Shown piece by piece: positions 45,506 to 53,647 of a stretch of DNA of 64,000 nucleotides (positions within the stretch are counted from its first letter, which is position 1; each line of letters begins with the position of its first letter). The notes beneath the pieces are model-generated. The model had not been told where the DNA came from and made no database searches. It worked only from the letters and a program-made list of their open reading frames with translations. A program made the position numbers and the translations under genes. This stretch comes from Sulfitobacter sp. BSw21498 (GTDB lineage Bacteria; Pseudomonadota; Alphaproteobacteria; Rhodobacterales; Rhodobacteraceae). The stretch is from NCBI RefSeq assembly GCF_006064855.1, contig NZ_CP040754.1:62001-126000 (forward strand). Direction: 5' to 3'.

Positions 45506-45718
45506 ATGAAGCTACGGATACAACTTGGTCTAAATATTCAGGAGGCGCGCCGATCCAAGGGGTTCAGCCAAGAAACCCTTGCACATCGCGCAGACATTGA
45601 TCGCGGCTATATTGGCAAGATCGAGAACGCAAAGCATGCCGCGTCGATCGATATGGTCGAAGCGATTGCGGAGGCATTGGATATTGAGGCGCAAGAACTT
45701 CTTAAGCCTAGAATTTGA
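45506..45718 (+). CDS. XRE-family helix-turn-helix regulator
   Basis: A 70-residue protein beginning MKLRIQLGLNIQEARRSKG, with the helix-turn-helix FSQETLAHRADIDRGYIGKIE and MVEAIAEALDIEAQELL, i.e. little more than a Cro/C1-type DNA-binding domain. In-frame ATGs at 45380 and 45395 would add about 40 unrelated residues; none of the starts has a clear ribosome site. Its place beside the secretion operon suggests local regulation of that element, but no target site is evident. Confidence 0.8.
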   Translation: MKLRIQLGLNIQEARRSKGFSQETLAHRADIDRGYIGKIENAKHAASIDMVEAIAEALDIEAQELLKPRI

Positions 45719-45751
45719 TTGCGTGCCATTTCCACCGCCGGGCGGGCAAGG

Positions 45752-46030
45752 CTAACGTTCAACCAACCCCAAGAACCGCCCATATTCTTCGCTAACTTCA
45801 CGCGCTTCCTGAAACGCGCGTGCCCTTTCGCTGTCAAGGCAGCGGAAATAGCTCTGAATGTCCTGAATGTAGGCCTCAAAGTCGTTCCGGATGAGGTCTG
45901 CGTATTCTTGAGCAGCTTGCGGGTCGTTCGGCACGAAAGGCCGTGAGGGCGCAAAACAGGTTTCTGCTAACGCACTATCGGCTAGAAACATGAGAGACAC
46001 GATAACGAGCACACAGCGATTTTGCTGCAT
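45752..46030 (-). CDS. Small secreted protein of unknown function beside T4SS
   Basis: A 92-residue protein from ATG 46030. It has a signal peptide (MQQNRCVLVIVSLMFLADSALA) and a mature part with two cysteines (TCFAPSRPFVPND and YFRCLDSERARAF) and mostly helical, charged sequence. I do not recognise a named family. It is divergent from the secretion operon across a 180-bp AT-rich gap that probably contains the promoters of both. Confidence 0.65.
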   Translation of the reverse strand: MQQNRCVLVIVSLMFLADSALAETCFAPSRPFVPNDPQAAQEYADLIRNDFEAYIQDIQSYFRCLDSERARAFQEAREVSEEYGRFLGLVER

Positions 46031-46213
46031 ACGACTGCGCCAAAACGACCATGTAACCTTGAAAGAATCCACTCTGCATGCCTAATGGGTGCGCAACCAC
46101 AGTACAGCCGCAACACATAAATATATCTTGCGGATTATAATATACTATCGTACCTCTGGGCTTCAAGTAGAAATGCCCAGCGTTACGCCTTTTGAGAAAG
46201 CGTGAGCCGAGCC

Positions 46214-46567
46214 ATGAACTGGGAAGTCGAAGCACCAAATGTGGTCACGGAGGCTAGATTCCGCGAACTTGTGGAAAGCGGCTATAGCGCCGAAATCTTG
46301 TGCCAGGAATCTGCGCACAAGAAAGGTCCGAGCTATTACGGCATCTGGATTATGCGTGCCGTTTCTGACGACGGTGTGGAAAAGCTATTGGTCACGGCTC
46401 GGACCCGCACAACTCACAACGATATCAAAATCCGCGAATTCAAAACCATCACGGGTGTTGTGTCTTTCCTTGTTGGTATCGGCTTCTCGCATGCCGATGT
46501 CCCGCTCGAAGAAGGGCAGCGGACCACGCATAAGCTCAATGCACCCGTTAAAGGCGGCAGCGACTAG
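46214..46567 (+). CDS. Hypothetical protein at the start of the T4SS operon
   Basis: A 117-residue soluble protein from ATG 46214 ([11 protein letters not shown]); a GTG at 46202 adds four residues. It contains [24 protein letters not shown] and a C-terminal [18 protein letters not shown]. No family recognised. It overlaps the virB1 gene by 29 bases, so it is the first gene of the operon. Confidence 0.65.
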   Translation: MNWEVEAPNVVTEARFRELVESGYSAEILCQESAHKKGPSYYGIWIMRAVSDDGVEKLLVTARTRTTHNDIKIREFKTITGVVSFLVGIGFSHADVPLEEGQRTTHKLNAPVKGGSD

Positions 46568-47231
46568 CCTTCTCTTCATTTGGCTGCTTGCACCACCTGC
46601 TTCAGCCCAAATGGTTCTGGTCATGGAGAGCGACGGCTCACTGACCGCCACGCAATCCCAAAACAGCTTTGCACGGAATTACAACGACGGCGTAGGCCAA
46701 GGCTCGGCGGCCGATGCGCTGGCTATATTTGATGAACCTGATGTTGTCCCAACAACAGAAGAAATCCGCATAGCCGCCATCGCGCCGCGTGCTCCCCTGC
46801 CCCGTGCGGACGTTCTTTCAGCGATTGAGGCCACAGCGCTACGTTATGGCAGCCATACCGGTTTGCGCAGCGCGGGACTTTCGGTTTCAGATTGGCTCGC
46901 CCTCTTCCGCGCAAACATCGAGATTGAAAGCGCTTACCGTCAGAGTGCCGTTTCCAGTGCTGGTGCCATTGGCCTTGGACAGCTGATGCCTGCGACCGCC
47001 CGCGATCTTGGTGTCGATCCCCGCGACCCTTTGCAGAACCTTGACGGTTCAGCCAGCTACCTTGCGATGATGCTCCAGCAATTCCGCGATCCGCGTCTTG
47101 CATTGGCAGCCTACAACGCCGGCCCCGACGCCGTGCGCCAATATGGCGGCATCCCCCCCTACCGAGAAACCCAAAATCATGTGGCCCGCGTCATGGCGGT
47201 GGTCGCTCGACTGGAAGGAACAAACCCATGA
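46539..47231 (+). CDS. virB1: VirB1-type lytic transglycosylase
   Basis: A 230-residue exported protein: ATG 46539 starts a signal peptide ([20 protein letters not shown], cleavage near ASAQ). The SLT domain contains [20 protein letters not shown] with the catalytic glutamate, [13 protein letters not shown] and [17 protein letters not shown]. It would open peptidoglycan for assembly of the secretion channel. It overlaps the upstream hypothetical gene and, by 4 bases, virB2. Confidence 0.88.
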   Translation: MHPLKAAATSLLFIWLLAPPASAQMVLVMESDGSLTATQSQNSFARNYNDGVGQGSAADALAIFDEPDVVPTTEEIRIAAIAPRAPLPRADVLSAIEATALRYGSHTGLRSAGLSVSDWLALFRANIEIESAYRQSAVSSAGAIGLGQLMPATARDLGVDPRDPLQNLDGSASYLAMMLQQFRDPRLALAAYNAGPDAVRQYGGIPPYRETQNHVARVMAVVARLEGTNP

Positions 47232-47521
47232 GACATCTATCTTCATTATTCATCGCATCATTGGCGCTGTTTCTATTGGTCGCAGAGCCAGCCCTTGCGC
47301 AAAGCATCGATCTCTCTCCGATCCAAAGCTTGTTGCAGGGCATCGTCGATGCGCTGACAGGTCCACTCGGCGTGGTCATCGCTACACTCGCCGTGCTTGG
47401 CGTCTTTCTCAGCTGGTTCTTCAACATCATCGATCTGCGCCAAGCACTCTGGGTACTCGTCGGCATCGCCGGTGTTGCGGCTGCCCCCACAATCGTCGCC
47501 GCAGTCTTTGCTGGTGGCTGA
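47228..47521 (+). CDS. virB2: VirB2/TrbC-type pilin
   Basis: A 97-residue protein with a signal peptide (cleavage near ALAQ) and two hydrophobic helices, [18 protein letters not shown] and [20 protein letters not shown], the layout of VirB2/TrbC pilins. It should be the major pilus subunit. Its position between virB1 and virB3 matches the classical order. Confidence 0.85.
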   Translation: MRHLSSLFIASLALFLLVAEPALAQSIDLSPIQSLLQGIVDALTGPLGVVIATLAVLGVFLSWFFNIIDLRQALWVLVGIAGVAAAPTIVAAVFAGG

Positions 47522-47792
47522 GCGCTCACCACTCTTCCTCGGCCTTGTGCGCCCGCCGAAGCTACTGGGCCTGCCCATCATGTATGCGATGGTCTGGCTC
47601 TTTGGCTCGGTGCTGCTGTTCGTATGGGTCCAGTACATCGTGATCCTTGGGGTTGCGATCGTGCTCTATCCCGTCCTTTGGAAAGCGGCCGATTGGGATC
47701 CCCGCTTTATCGACGTGATGATGACAGCGCTGCAGGAAACACCGCCCACCCGAAACCGGCAAATTCATGGTGGGGACAGTTATGCCCCGTGA
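47514..47792 (+). CDS. virB3: VirB3 inner-membrane protein
   Basis: A 92-residue protein starting from GTG 47514 ([19 protein letters not shown]), overlapping virB2 by 8 bases; the upstream part of this frame lies inside virB2. The LxLVRPxKLxGLP motif and adjoining hydrophobic segments (MYAMVWLFGSVLLFVWVQYIVILGVAI) are typical of VirB3/TrbD. It works with VirB4 at the inner membrane. Confidence 0.82.
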   Translation: MAERSPLFLGLVRPPKLLGLPIMYAMVWLFGSVLLFVWVQYIVILGVAIVLYPVLWKAADWDPRFIDVMMTALQETPPTRNRQIHGGDSYAP

Positions 47793-50157
47793 TGAAACTA
47801 ACGACGAAGCCGTCGATACCCGCACTTTGACGCCGACCTGGTACGCCCGGGAAACCCGCCTCGCGCATATGCTGCCCTATGTCAGTCTGGTCGATGACCA
47901 GACTGTGCGGACGCGGGTGAACGAGCTGTTCCAGTGTATCCGGCTGGACGGTGTCAACAGCTACACGACCGATGATGCGTATCTCGACAAGGTCACAGCA
48001 CTCTTTGCCCGTCTCGTCGCCCAGCTAGGTCCAGAATTCAGCTATTACGTGCATAAGGTCTCAAAAGCGATCGCGCCGGAGCTTGAACCCGTGCGCGCCG
48101 GGAGTTTTGCAGGCGAAGTGGATCGCCAGTGGCGCGAGAAGCTGGCGACCAGCGGGCTGCGCGACAAAACACTGACACTCACAGTCATGCACCGTCCGCC
48201 GTCCAAGAGTTTTCTTCCGTTCCTCAATCGCAGCGCACCTGAGCGCTTCAAAGAAGAAACACAAAAACGCCTTCGACGGCTGAACGAGGCCGTGAATGTC
48301 TTTGCCTCGGGGCTGGCCGATCTCAAACCGCGCGTGCTGTCGGCGAAGTCTGGTGAACTGGTTGGGTTCCTCGGGGCGCTCAATACCGGTCAGGAACTGC
48401 CGCTCTTTCCTGCCAGTACCTACGGTTTCCTGTCCTTCAATGTTGCCAACACCCGCGTGACCTTCCGGGAAGATCATTTTGAACTTTCCGACGGCGTGGT
48501 TGGCCATCGCTATGGCAAGAGCTTCACCATCGGCGAATACTCCGAGGCAACCTCCTGCACCATGTTCGACATGCTCAACCTGCCTGTCGACATGATAGTC
48601 ACCCATTCGTTCACGCCAATCAATTCCAACCTCATGGCCGGGCGGATCAAGCGACAGAAACGACAGATGCAGGCGTCACAGGACGCGGCCCTGTCGCTGA
48701 TGGAAGCGCTGGATATCGCCGCGGATGATCTCGAGGCGAAACGCCAGAGCTTTGGTGAACACCATATGGTCGTGACGATCTTCTGCGACACGCTTGATGA
48801 ACTGCAGACGTTGAGCGCTGAAATCGTCAACGCCGCCGCAGCTGAAGGCGTGAAGATGATCGGCGAGCGGGTTGCAGCGAAAGCGCATTATCTCAGCCAA
48901 CATCCCGGCAACCAACCCAAGCGCGTGCGCGCCAGTGCCATCACCAATCGCAACTTTGCAGATTTCGCGGCGTTTCATCGAACGCAACTTGGCAAGGACG
49001 CCAGTGAGGTGCCTTGGGGCAAAGTGATCACCATGCTGCCGACGCCGGAGCAAAGTGCCTATCGGTTTTCGTATCACGAGCAAGGCAGCCCAGACAAAGA
49101 ACCTACCAGCGGTCACACCCTGATCATGGGGCGGCCCGGCTCAGGTAAATCCGTCCTCTCCGCATTTCTTATGACCCAAGCCCGTCGAGCAGGCGCGCGG
49201 ATCTTCGTCTTTGATTACCGACTTGGTATGGAGATGGCGGTCCGCGCTAATGGGGGCAGCTATGCTGCGTTGAAGGCTGGACAAGCCACCGGCCTCAACC
49301 CGCTTTGGACCGAGGTGGACGATCGCGGCACGGCTTGGTTGTCGGACTGGCTGGCCACCCTGCTCTACCGCGCGGACAAGCCGCTGACGCCTGTCCAAAT
49401 GAACCGCATCCAAGAGGTCGTGCGCCAGAACGCAAACGCTACGGATCCAGCTTTGCGTAATTGGAAAGACTTTGCCTCGCTCTTTGTCTCCACCGATGAT
49501 GGCGGCGATTTGCACCAACGCCTGCTCGAGTGGACCAGCGATGGTCGCTATGGCTGGATATTTGGCCAATCCTTGGAAGACACGTTCTCTCTCGAAGGCG
49601 ACGTCGTTGGCTTTGATCTGACTGGCATTCTGGATTCTGAGTCCGAGAAAGAACGCATGGCCGTTCTGAGCTACCTGTTCCGCCGCGTCGAACGTGAGAT
49701 TGAAGACCGCCACCCCACTATCATCATCATCGATGAGGCCTGGAAAGCCCTCGACAACGCCTACTTTGCCGAACGCCTGTCCAACTGGCTGGTGACGGCG
49801 CGCAAGCAAAACACCGTAGCTGTGATGATGACGCAATATGCAAGCCAGCTGGAACGCACGCGCACCGGCAAGACCATCGTTGAAGCGGTGCCAACGCAAA
49901 TTCTTCTACCCAACATCCGCGCCCATGCGTCCGACTACGCCATGCTGAACCTCTTCGAGAAAGAACTCGACGTGTTGCTGAACACAGGCAGCAATTCACG
50001 ACTGGCGCTTATTCGCGACGACCAAGGTTCCATTGTTGTCGATGCAGATCTCAGGGCTTTAGGCCCCAACCTCACCATCCTTGGCGGCATGGAAAAAGGC
50101 GAAGCCCTTGTTGGTGCTGACTACCGCGACCGTCCTGATTTCTGGAGACTGCTATGA
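47782..50157 (+). CDS. virB4: VirB4 secretion ATPase
   Basis: A 791-residue ATPase. ATG 47782 (MPRDETNDEAV) follows GGGGACAG by 7 bases; an in-frame ATG at 47767 is the alternative. The N-terminal CagE/TrbE domain is followed by Walker A GRPGSGKSVLSAF (near residue 450) and Walker B IIIIDEAWKAL (near 650), then MMTQYASQLE. It energises pilus biogenesis and substrate transfer. Confidence 0.93.
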   Translation: MPRDETNDEAVDTRTLTPTWYARETRLAHMLPYVSLVDDQTVRTRVNELFQCIRLDGVNSYTTDDAYLDKVTALFARLVAQLGPEFSYYVHKVSKAIAPELEPVRAGSFAGEVDRQWREKLATSGLRDKTLTLTVMHRPPSKSFLPFLNRSAPERFKEETQKRLRRLNEAVNVFASGLADLKPRVLSAKSGELVGFLGALNTGQELPLFPASTYGFLSFNVANTRVTFREDHFELSDGVVGHRYGKSFTIGEYSEATSCTMFDMLNLPVDMIVTHSFTPINSNLMAGRIKRQKRQMQASQDAALSLMEALDIAADDLEAKRQSFGEHHMVVTIFCDTLDELQTLSAEIVNAAAAEGVKMIGERVAAKAHYLSQHPGNQPKRVRASAITNRNFADFAAFHRTQLGKDASEVPWGKVITMLPTPEQSAYRFSYHEQGSPDKEPTSGHTLIMGRPGSGKSVLSAFLMTQARRAGARIFVFDYRLGMEMAVRANGGSYAALKAGQATGLNPLWTEVDDRGTAWLSDWLATLLYRADKPLTPVQMNRIQEVVRQNANATDPALRNWKDFASLFVSTDDGGDLHQRLLEWTSDGRYGWIFGQSLEDTFSLEGDVVGFDLTGILDSESEKERMAVLSYLFRRVEREIEDRHPTIIIIDEAWKALDNAYFAERLSNWLVTARKQNTVAVMMTQYASQLERTRTGKTIVEAVPTQILLPNIRAHASDYAMLNLFEKELDVLLNTGSNSRLALIRDDQGSIVVDADLRALGPNLTILGGMEKGEALVGADYRDRPDFWRLL

Positions 50158-50321
50158 AACGCACTTTGACCCTTCTCGCCGCACTCGGCGTCCTCGCCTC
50201 CTGCGCGCAGTACCAAGAGCCTCAAGCCAACTGCTTTACGTTCTTGGCTGCCGTTGCTCCGGTTGCGCCAGATTGCATCTTTACCCCTATGAACGGGTCG
50301 GAGGGTGATGTTGCTGTCTAA
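50154..50321 (+). CDS. Short VirB7-like lipoprotein
   Basis: A 55-residue protein overlapping the virB4 stop by 4 bases (ATGA). It begins MKRTLTLLAALGVLASCAQY with lipobox LASC, giving a mature protein of about 39 residues with two more cysteines (ANCFTF and PDCIF). Size, lipobox and place in the operon fit VirB7, the lipoprotein that anchors the outer-membrane core; some systems have it after virB6 instead. Easily missed because of its length. Confidence 0.75.
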   Translation: MKRTLTLLAALGVLASCAQYQEPQANCFTFLAAVAPVAPDCIFTPMNGSEGDVAV

Positions 50322-51465
50322 GCTCGCTCATATCCTCTGCGTGTCTTTGCTGCCCGGTCTCGCGGTCGCACAAGGCGTGCCAACGGTCGACAACGGTCTG
50401 ACCGCGCGCGACATTGTGGAAACCGGTGATCGTGAAGTCGATCTTGCGACTCAAGCTGACAAGCTATCCGTGCGCGAACTCATCGCCGAGATCGAGCGCG
50501 AACAACTGGAAACGCTGGCGCGTATCCTCAATGCCCAATCGAGCTTTGGAGGCCAAGGCCTGCCCGCAATGGTGTCGGGTTTGGAATCTGGCAGTGGAGA
50601 TCCTGCCCGATCGGTGGAGGCAGTCTATGGCTCAGGCGAGGTTGATCCCAATCCCGCGGGGACGCAGATGTTTGGCGATGCGGCCCAGAATATCGAACAA
50701 CTTATTATCCGCGTCGCTCAAGAAACCAGCGGCTTTGCGGGCGTAGGGCGCGCCGGACTCTCTCCCGTCCAATGGCGCGCCCTTCTACAGGCCCTGATCT
50801 GGCAGGAAAGCCGTTTTACCATCGGTGCGCGTTCTCCCGTTGGCGCATTTGGCCTGACCCAAATCATGCCGGGCACCGCGAGCGACCTCGGTATCAATCC
50901 TGCCTACTATGACAGCCCTTACCTGCAGGTGCATGGCGGTGCGCGGTACTTGGCCACGCAACTCAACACCTTTGACGGCAACATCATCAACGCGCTTGCC
51001 GCCTATAACGCTGGTCCTGGAAGGGTCTTTGAGTACAGCGGCGTGCCTCCGTTCGTTGAGACCCAGCACTACGTCACCGTCATCCCAGAACGCTACAATC
51101 TTTATCTCAGCCGGATCGGCGGTATCGAAGCCCTGGGAACAATCGATCCATCTCTTCTGGCCAATGCCAATCTCTCGATCACAGGGCATGGCGCTGCTTT
51201 CTACGGAAACAATTCCCCTGCTGCTATCAGACAGGCCGCCCTGCGGATCCGTGACATCGTGGAGCGCATTTCGACGACCGAGGATGTGCAGGAGAGTGTC
51301 GCGCTCAACACTTATGCCCGCGCTGAACTCGTGCGCCTCGTCGCGGCTCGCATTCGCCTGCAAGCAGCAAGAACACGGGCCTTGAGCGCGGTTGAATTGG
51401 CCCAAGCCTCCGCCCGCATGGCCGAAAGGAATTTCATGGATTTCACAATCGAGGAGATGGACTGA
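50308..51465 (+). CDS. VirB5-like protein with inserted lytic transglycosylase domain
   Basis: A 385-residue exported protein; ATG 50308 lies just after GGAGG, so a TTG at 50311 is also possible. After the signal peptide it reads AQGVPTVDNGLTARDI, like AQGVPVVDTQNIAQNI of the next gene's product. An SLT domain follows ([46 protein letters not shown]). The C-terminus has ESVALNTYARAELVRLVAAR and AERNFMDFTIEEM, matching ESVDLNTRVTAELAIALVAM and AEEQRFMDFTLPDL of the next protein. I read this as a VirB5 scaffold carrying a transglycosylase. Confidence 0.82.
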   Translation: MLLSKLAHILCVSLLPGLAVAQGVPTVDNGLTARDIVETGDREVDLATQADKLSVRELIAEIEREQLETLARILNAQSSFGGQGLPAMVSGLESGSGDPARSVEAVYGSGEVDPNPAGTQMFGDAAQNIEQLIIRVAQETSGFAGVGRAGLSPVQWRALLQALIWQESRFTIGARSPVGAFGLTQIMPGTASDLGINPAYYDSPYLQVHGGARYLATQLNTFDGNIINALAAYNAGPGRVFEYSGVPPFVETQHYVTVIPERYNLYLSRIGGIEALGTIDPSLLANANLSITGHGAAFYGNNSPAAIRQAALRIRDIVERISTTEDVQESVALNTYARAELVRLVAARIRLQAARTRALSAVELAQASARMAERNFMDFTIEEMD

Positions 51466-52280
51466 TGCATCGATCCAAATGGCTTTTGAGGACTGCCTTG
51501 GCTGGGACGCTCGCTCTCGGACTCCACGCGACGTCACCTACCTCGGTCTTCGCGCAAGGCGTTCCTGTGGTCGACACCCAAAACATCGCCCAAAATATCC
51601 AGCAGCTCCGACAGATGATCGAAGACGAGATCCTGCAAAACGAGCAGTTGGTGCAGCTCCGCGAACAGCTTGCGACACTCACCGACCAACTTGCGGAACT
51701 GCAACGCACCTATGAGGCCCTGACCCGTCTTGCCGAACTGCCGGAAATAATCCGCACTCAAATGGAGGACGAGCTTAACGGTCTCCTCGACCAAGAGTTC
51801 GGCGATATCATCGCGACCATCGAGGCCATTAAGAATGGGGACTTCTCGGGCCTGTCCGGGTCGGGTGCAGGCGAGATCGAAACCCAGATGGACCGCGTCT
51901 TGGCTGATCTTGGATTTGACGACGACACGCTTTCGGAAATGGCCAGCAGCGGGAACGCAAGTGCCAATCGGATTGCGACCCAAGCCACAACTGGTGCGCT
52001 GGTCTCGGCCGCTGCGCAAAACAGCTACGGCGATGCAGGCCAATCACTTGAGCGCGTCGATCGGCTGGTCGGCCTGATCGATGACATGGATGAGTTGAAG
52101 GAAAGCGTCGATCTCAACACGCGTGTGACGGCAGAACTTGCGATTGCGCTTGTTGCCATGTGGCAGCTTGAAGCCATTCAAACCGTCGGTGACGGCACCG
52201 GTGGTGTGATCGATGCCGCAACCATCGCCGAAGAGCAGCGGTTCATGGATTTCACCTTGCCTGATCTCAGTGCTGATTAA
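51465..52280 (+). CDS. virB5: VirB5-like pilus-associated protein
   Basis: A 271-residue protein with a signal peptide (cleavage near SVFAQ), long amphipathic helices with coiled-coil character (about residues 40-95), and a conserved C-terminal helix ending RFMDFTLPDLSAD. This is the layout of VirB5/TrbJ minor pilins. It shares N- and C-terminal motifs with the product of the upstream gene. Start overlaps the upstream stop by one base. Confidence 0.82.
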   Translation: MHRSKWLLRTALAGTLALGLHATSPTSVFAQGVPVVDTQNIAQNIQQLRQMIEDEILQNEQLVQLREQLATLTDQLAELQRTYEALTRLAELPEIIRTQMEDELNGLLDQEFGDIIATIEAIKNGDFSGLSGSGAGEIETQMDRVLADLGFDDDTLSEMASSGNASANRIATQATTGALVSAAAQNSYGDAGQSLERVDRLVGLIDDMDELKESVDLNTRVTAELAIALVAMWQLEAIQTVGDGTGGVIDAATIAEEQRFMDFTLPDLSAD

Positions 52281-52296
52281 ACCTGGGGTGTAAAGC

Positions 52297-52950
52297 GTGG
52301 TGAGTGAACAAGACATTATTGAAGAAGAGCTGGTATACGGTGCCCTGCGGCGCGAACGTCTTTGGCAGCGGCTTGGCTTGATTGGCCTCATCTTTGGTAT
52401 TCTGGGGTGTCTGAGTGCTGCGGCTGTCTCGATCCTCGATATTGATCCGCCGCCCGTCGTTGTCCCTTACGATCCATCGACTGGCTTTGCACTGCCAGAA
52501 GCCTCAGTCGGAGCAACGACCGTCACAGAGAACCAAGCCATCATTGAGGCGGAAGTGTTCCGCTACATCAGTGATCGCGAGGTCTACAACCAACTCGACA
52601 ACGATGTCCGGGTCCGTAGTGTGCTGCGTCGCTCGGACGGTGCCGCCGAAGCCTCTCTGCGCCAAATCTGGAATAGCGCCAATGCGGACTACCCGCCCAC
52701 GCTTTATGGCACGAGCGGTCGGTTGGATGTCGAAGTCCTCAGCATCAACCGGATCGGCACCAATCGCGCCACAGTCCGCCTGCGCAAACGCCTCAACTCC
52801 ATCAATGGCGTTCAGACCGGCCTCTTCACTGCCACGCTTTTGTTTGAGTTCCGCCCTGAGGCCAGCCGCTCCATTGATCAGGTTTGGTCTAATCCCTTTG
52901 GCTTCACCGTACTGGAATATTCCATCCGCTCCGACAGATTGGAGAACTAG
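52297..52950 (+). CDS. virB8: VirB8 inner-membrane scaffold protein
   Basis: A 217-residue bitopic protein. GTG 52297 or the adjacent GTG 52300 starts it. A short cytoplasmic N-terminus is followed by one membrane helix (LGLIGLIFGILGCLSAAAVSIL, about residues 26-47) and a periplasmic NTF2-like VirB8 domain. It nucleates assembly of the channel with VirB9 and VirB10. Its C-terminus ends one base before the TTG of virB9. Confidence 0.87.
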   Translation: MVSEQDIIEEELVYGALRRERLWQRLGLIGLIFGILGCLSAAAVSILDIDPPPVVVPYDPSTGFALPEASVGATTVTENQAIIEAEVFRYISDREVYNQLDNDVRVRSVLRRSDGAAEASLRQIWNSANADYPPTLYGTSGRLDVEVLSINRIGTNRATVRLRKRLNSINGVQTGLFTATLLFEFRPEASRSIDQVWSNPFGFTVLEYSIRSDRLEN

Positions 52951-52951
52951 T

Positions 52952-53647
52952 TTGCTTACAAAGTTATTCAGTATTCTTATATTTGCCATGATGCCGGGTT
53001 TAGCCATTGCTGAAGCCATTCCGCGTGGCGGACCCAATGACAGCCGCGTCCGGCTTGCAACCTATCAAGAAGCGCAGGTCTATCGTCTCAGTGTGTCTCT
53101 GACACATGTGACCACTGTGGAATTTGGTGAGGGGGAAAGCATCCGCTCCATCATTGCAGGCGACACAGAAGGCTTTGAAATCGACGGCGTTCCGGGGGGA
53201 CAGGCCTTCGCGATCAAGCCCGTCGCGCGGGGCGTCCATACCAATGTGACGGTCTATACCAATCGCCGTAGCTATTACTTCAACGTCGAAGAGACCCAAA
53301 GTCCCACCTTCTATGTCGTGCAGTTCCGCTATCCTGATGATGACGCGAGACCGGCCCGCGCCATCGCCCAACAAGCGCCCAACTATAATTATGGGGCTAG
53401 CACTCAATCCGAGTTCACTCCGACACGCGTCTGGGATGACGGGACGTTTACGTATTTCGCATTTGCCCGAAATGCGCCTGTGCCAGCCATCTTCCGATAT
53501 TCCAGTGGCCGAGAGCGCACGGTAAACACGCAGGCCGTCGAGGACGGTGTAATCCGCGTCTCAGGCGTGAACACGCAGTGGGTGCTGCGTCTCGGGGAGG
53601 AGGTGGTTTGCATTCAAGCAACCCCACCAGCAGGGGCGTCATCATGA
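52952..53647 (+). CDS. virB9: VirB9 outer-membrane core protein
   Basis: A 231-residue protein. I chose TTG 52952 because GGAG at 52941-52944 gives good spacing and the resulting N-terminus is a clean signal peptide (MLTKLFSILIFAMMPGLAIAE). The mature part has the beta-rich VirB9/CagX domain: SIIAGDTEGFEI, TNVTVYTNRRSYYFNVE, and PTRVWDDGTFTYFAF with IFRYSSGRE. It forms the outer-membrane ring with VirB10 and a VirB7 lipoprotein. Confidence 0.88.
   Translation: MLTKLFSILIFAMMPGLAIAEAIPRGGPNDSRVRLATYQEAQVYRLSVSLTHVTTVEFGEGESIRSIIAGDTEGFEIDGVPGGQAFAIKPVARGVHTNVTVYTNRRSYYFNVEETQSPTFYVVQFRYPDDDARPARAIAQQAPNYNYGASTQSEFTPTRVWDDGTFTYFAFARNAPVPAIFRYSSGRERTVNTQAVEDGVIRVSGVNTQWVLRLGEEVVCIQATPPAGASS

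Noticed and set aside
46113..46146. AT-rich TATAAT/TATACT-like stretch upstream of the secretion operon
   Set aside because: A -10 is plausible but no matching -35 at the right distance was found.
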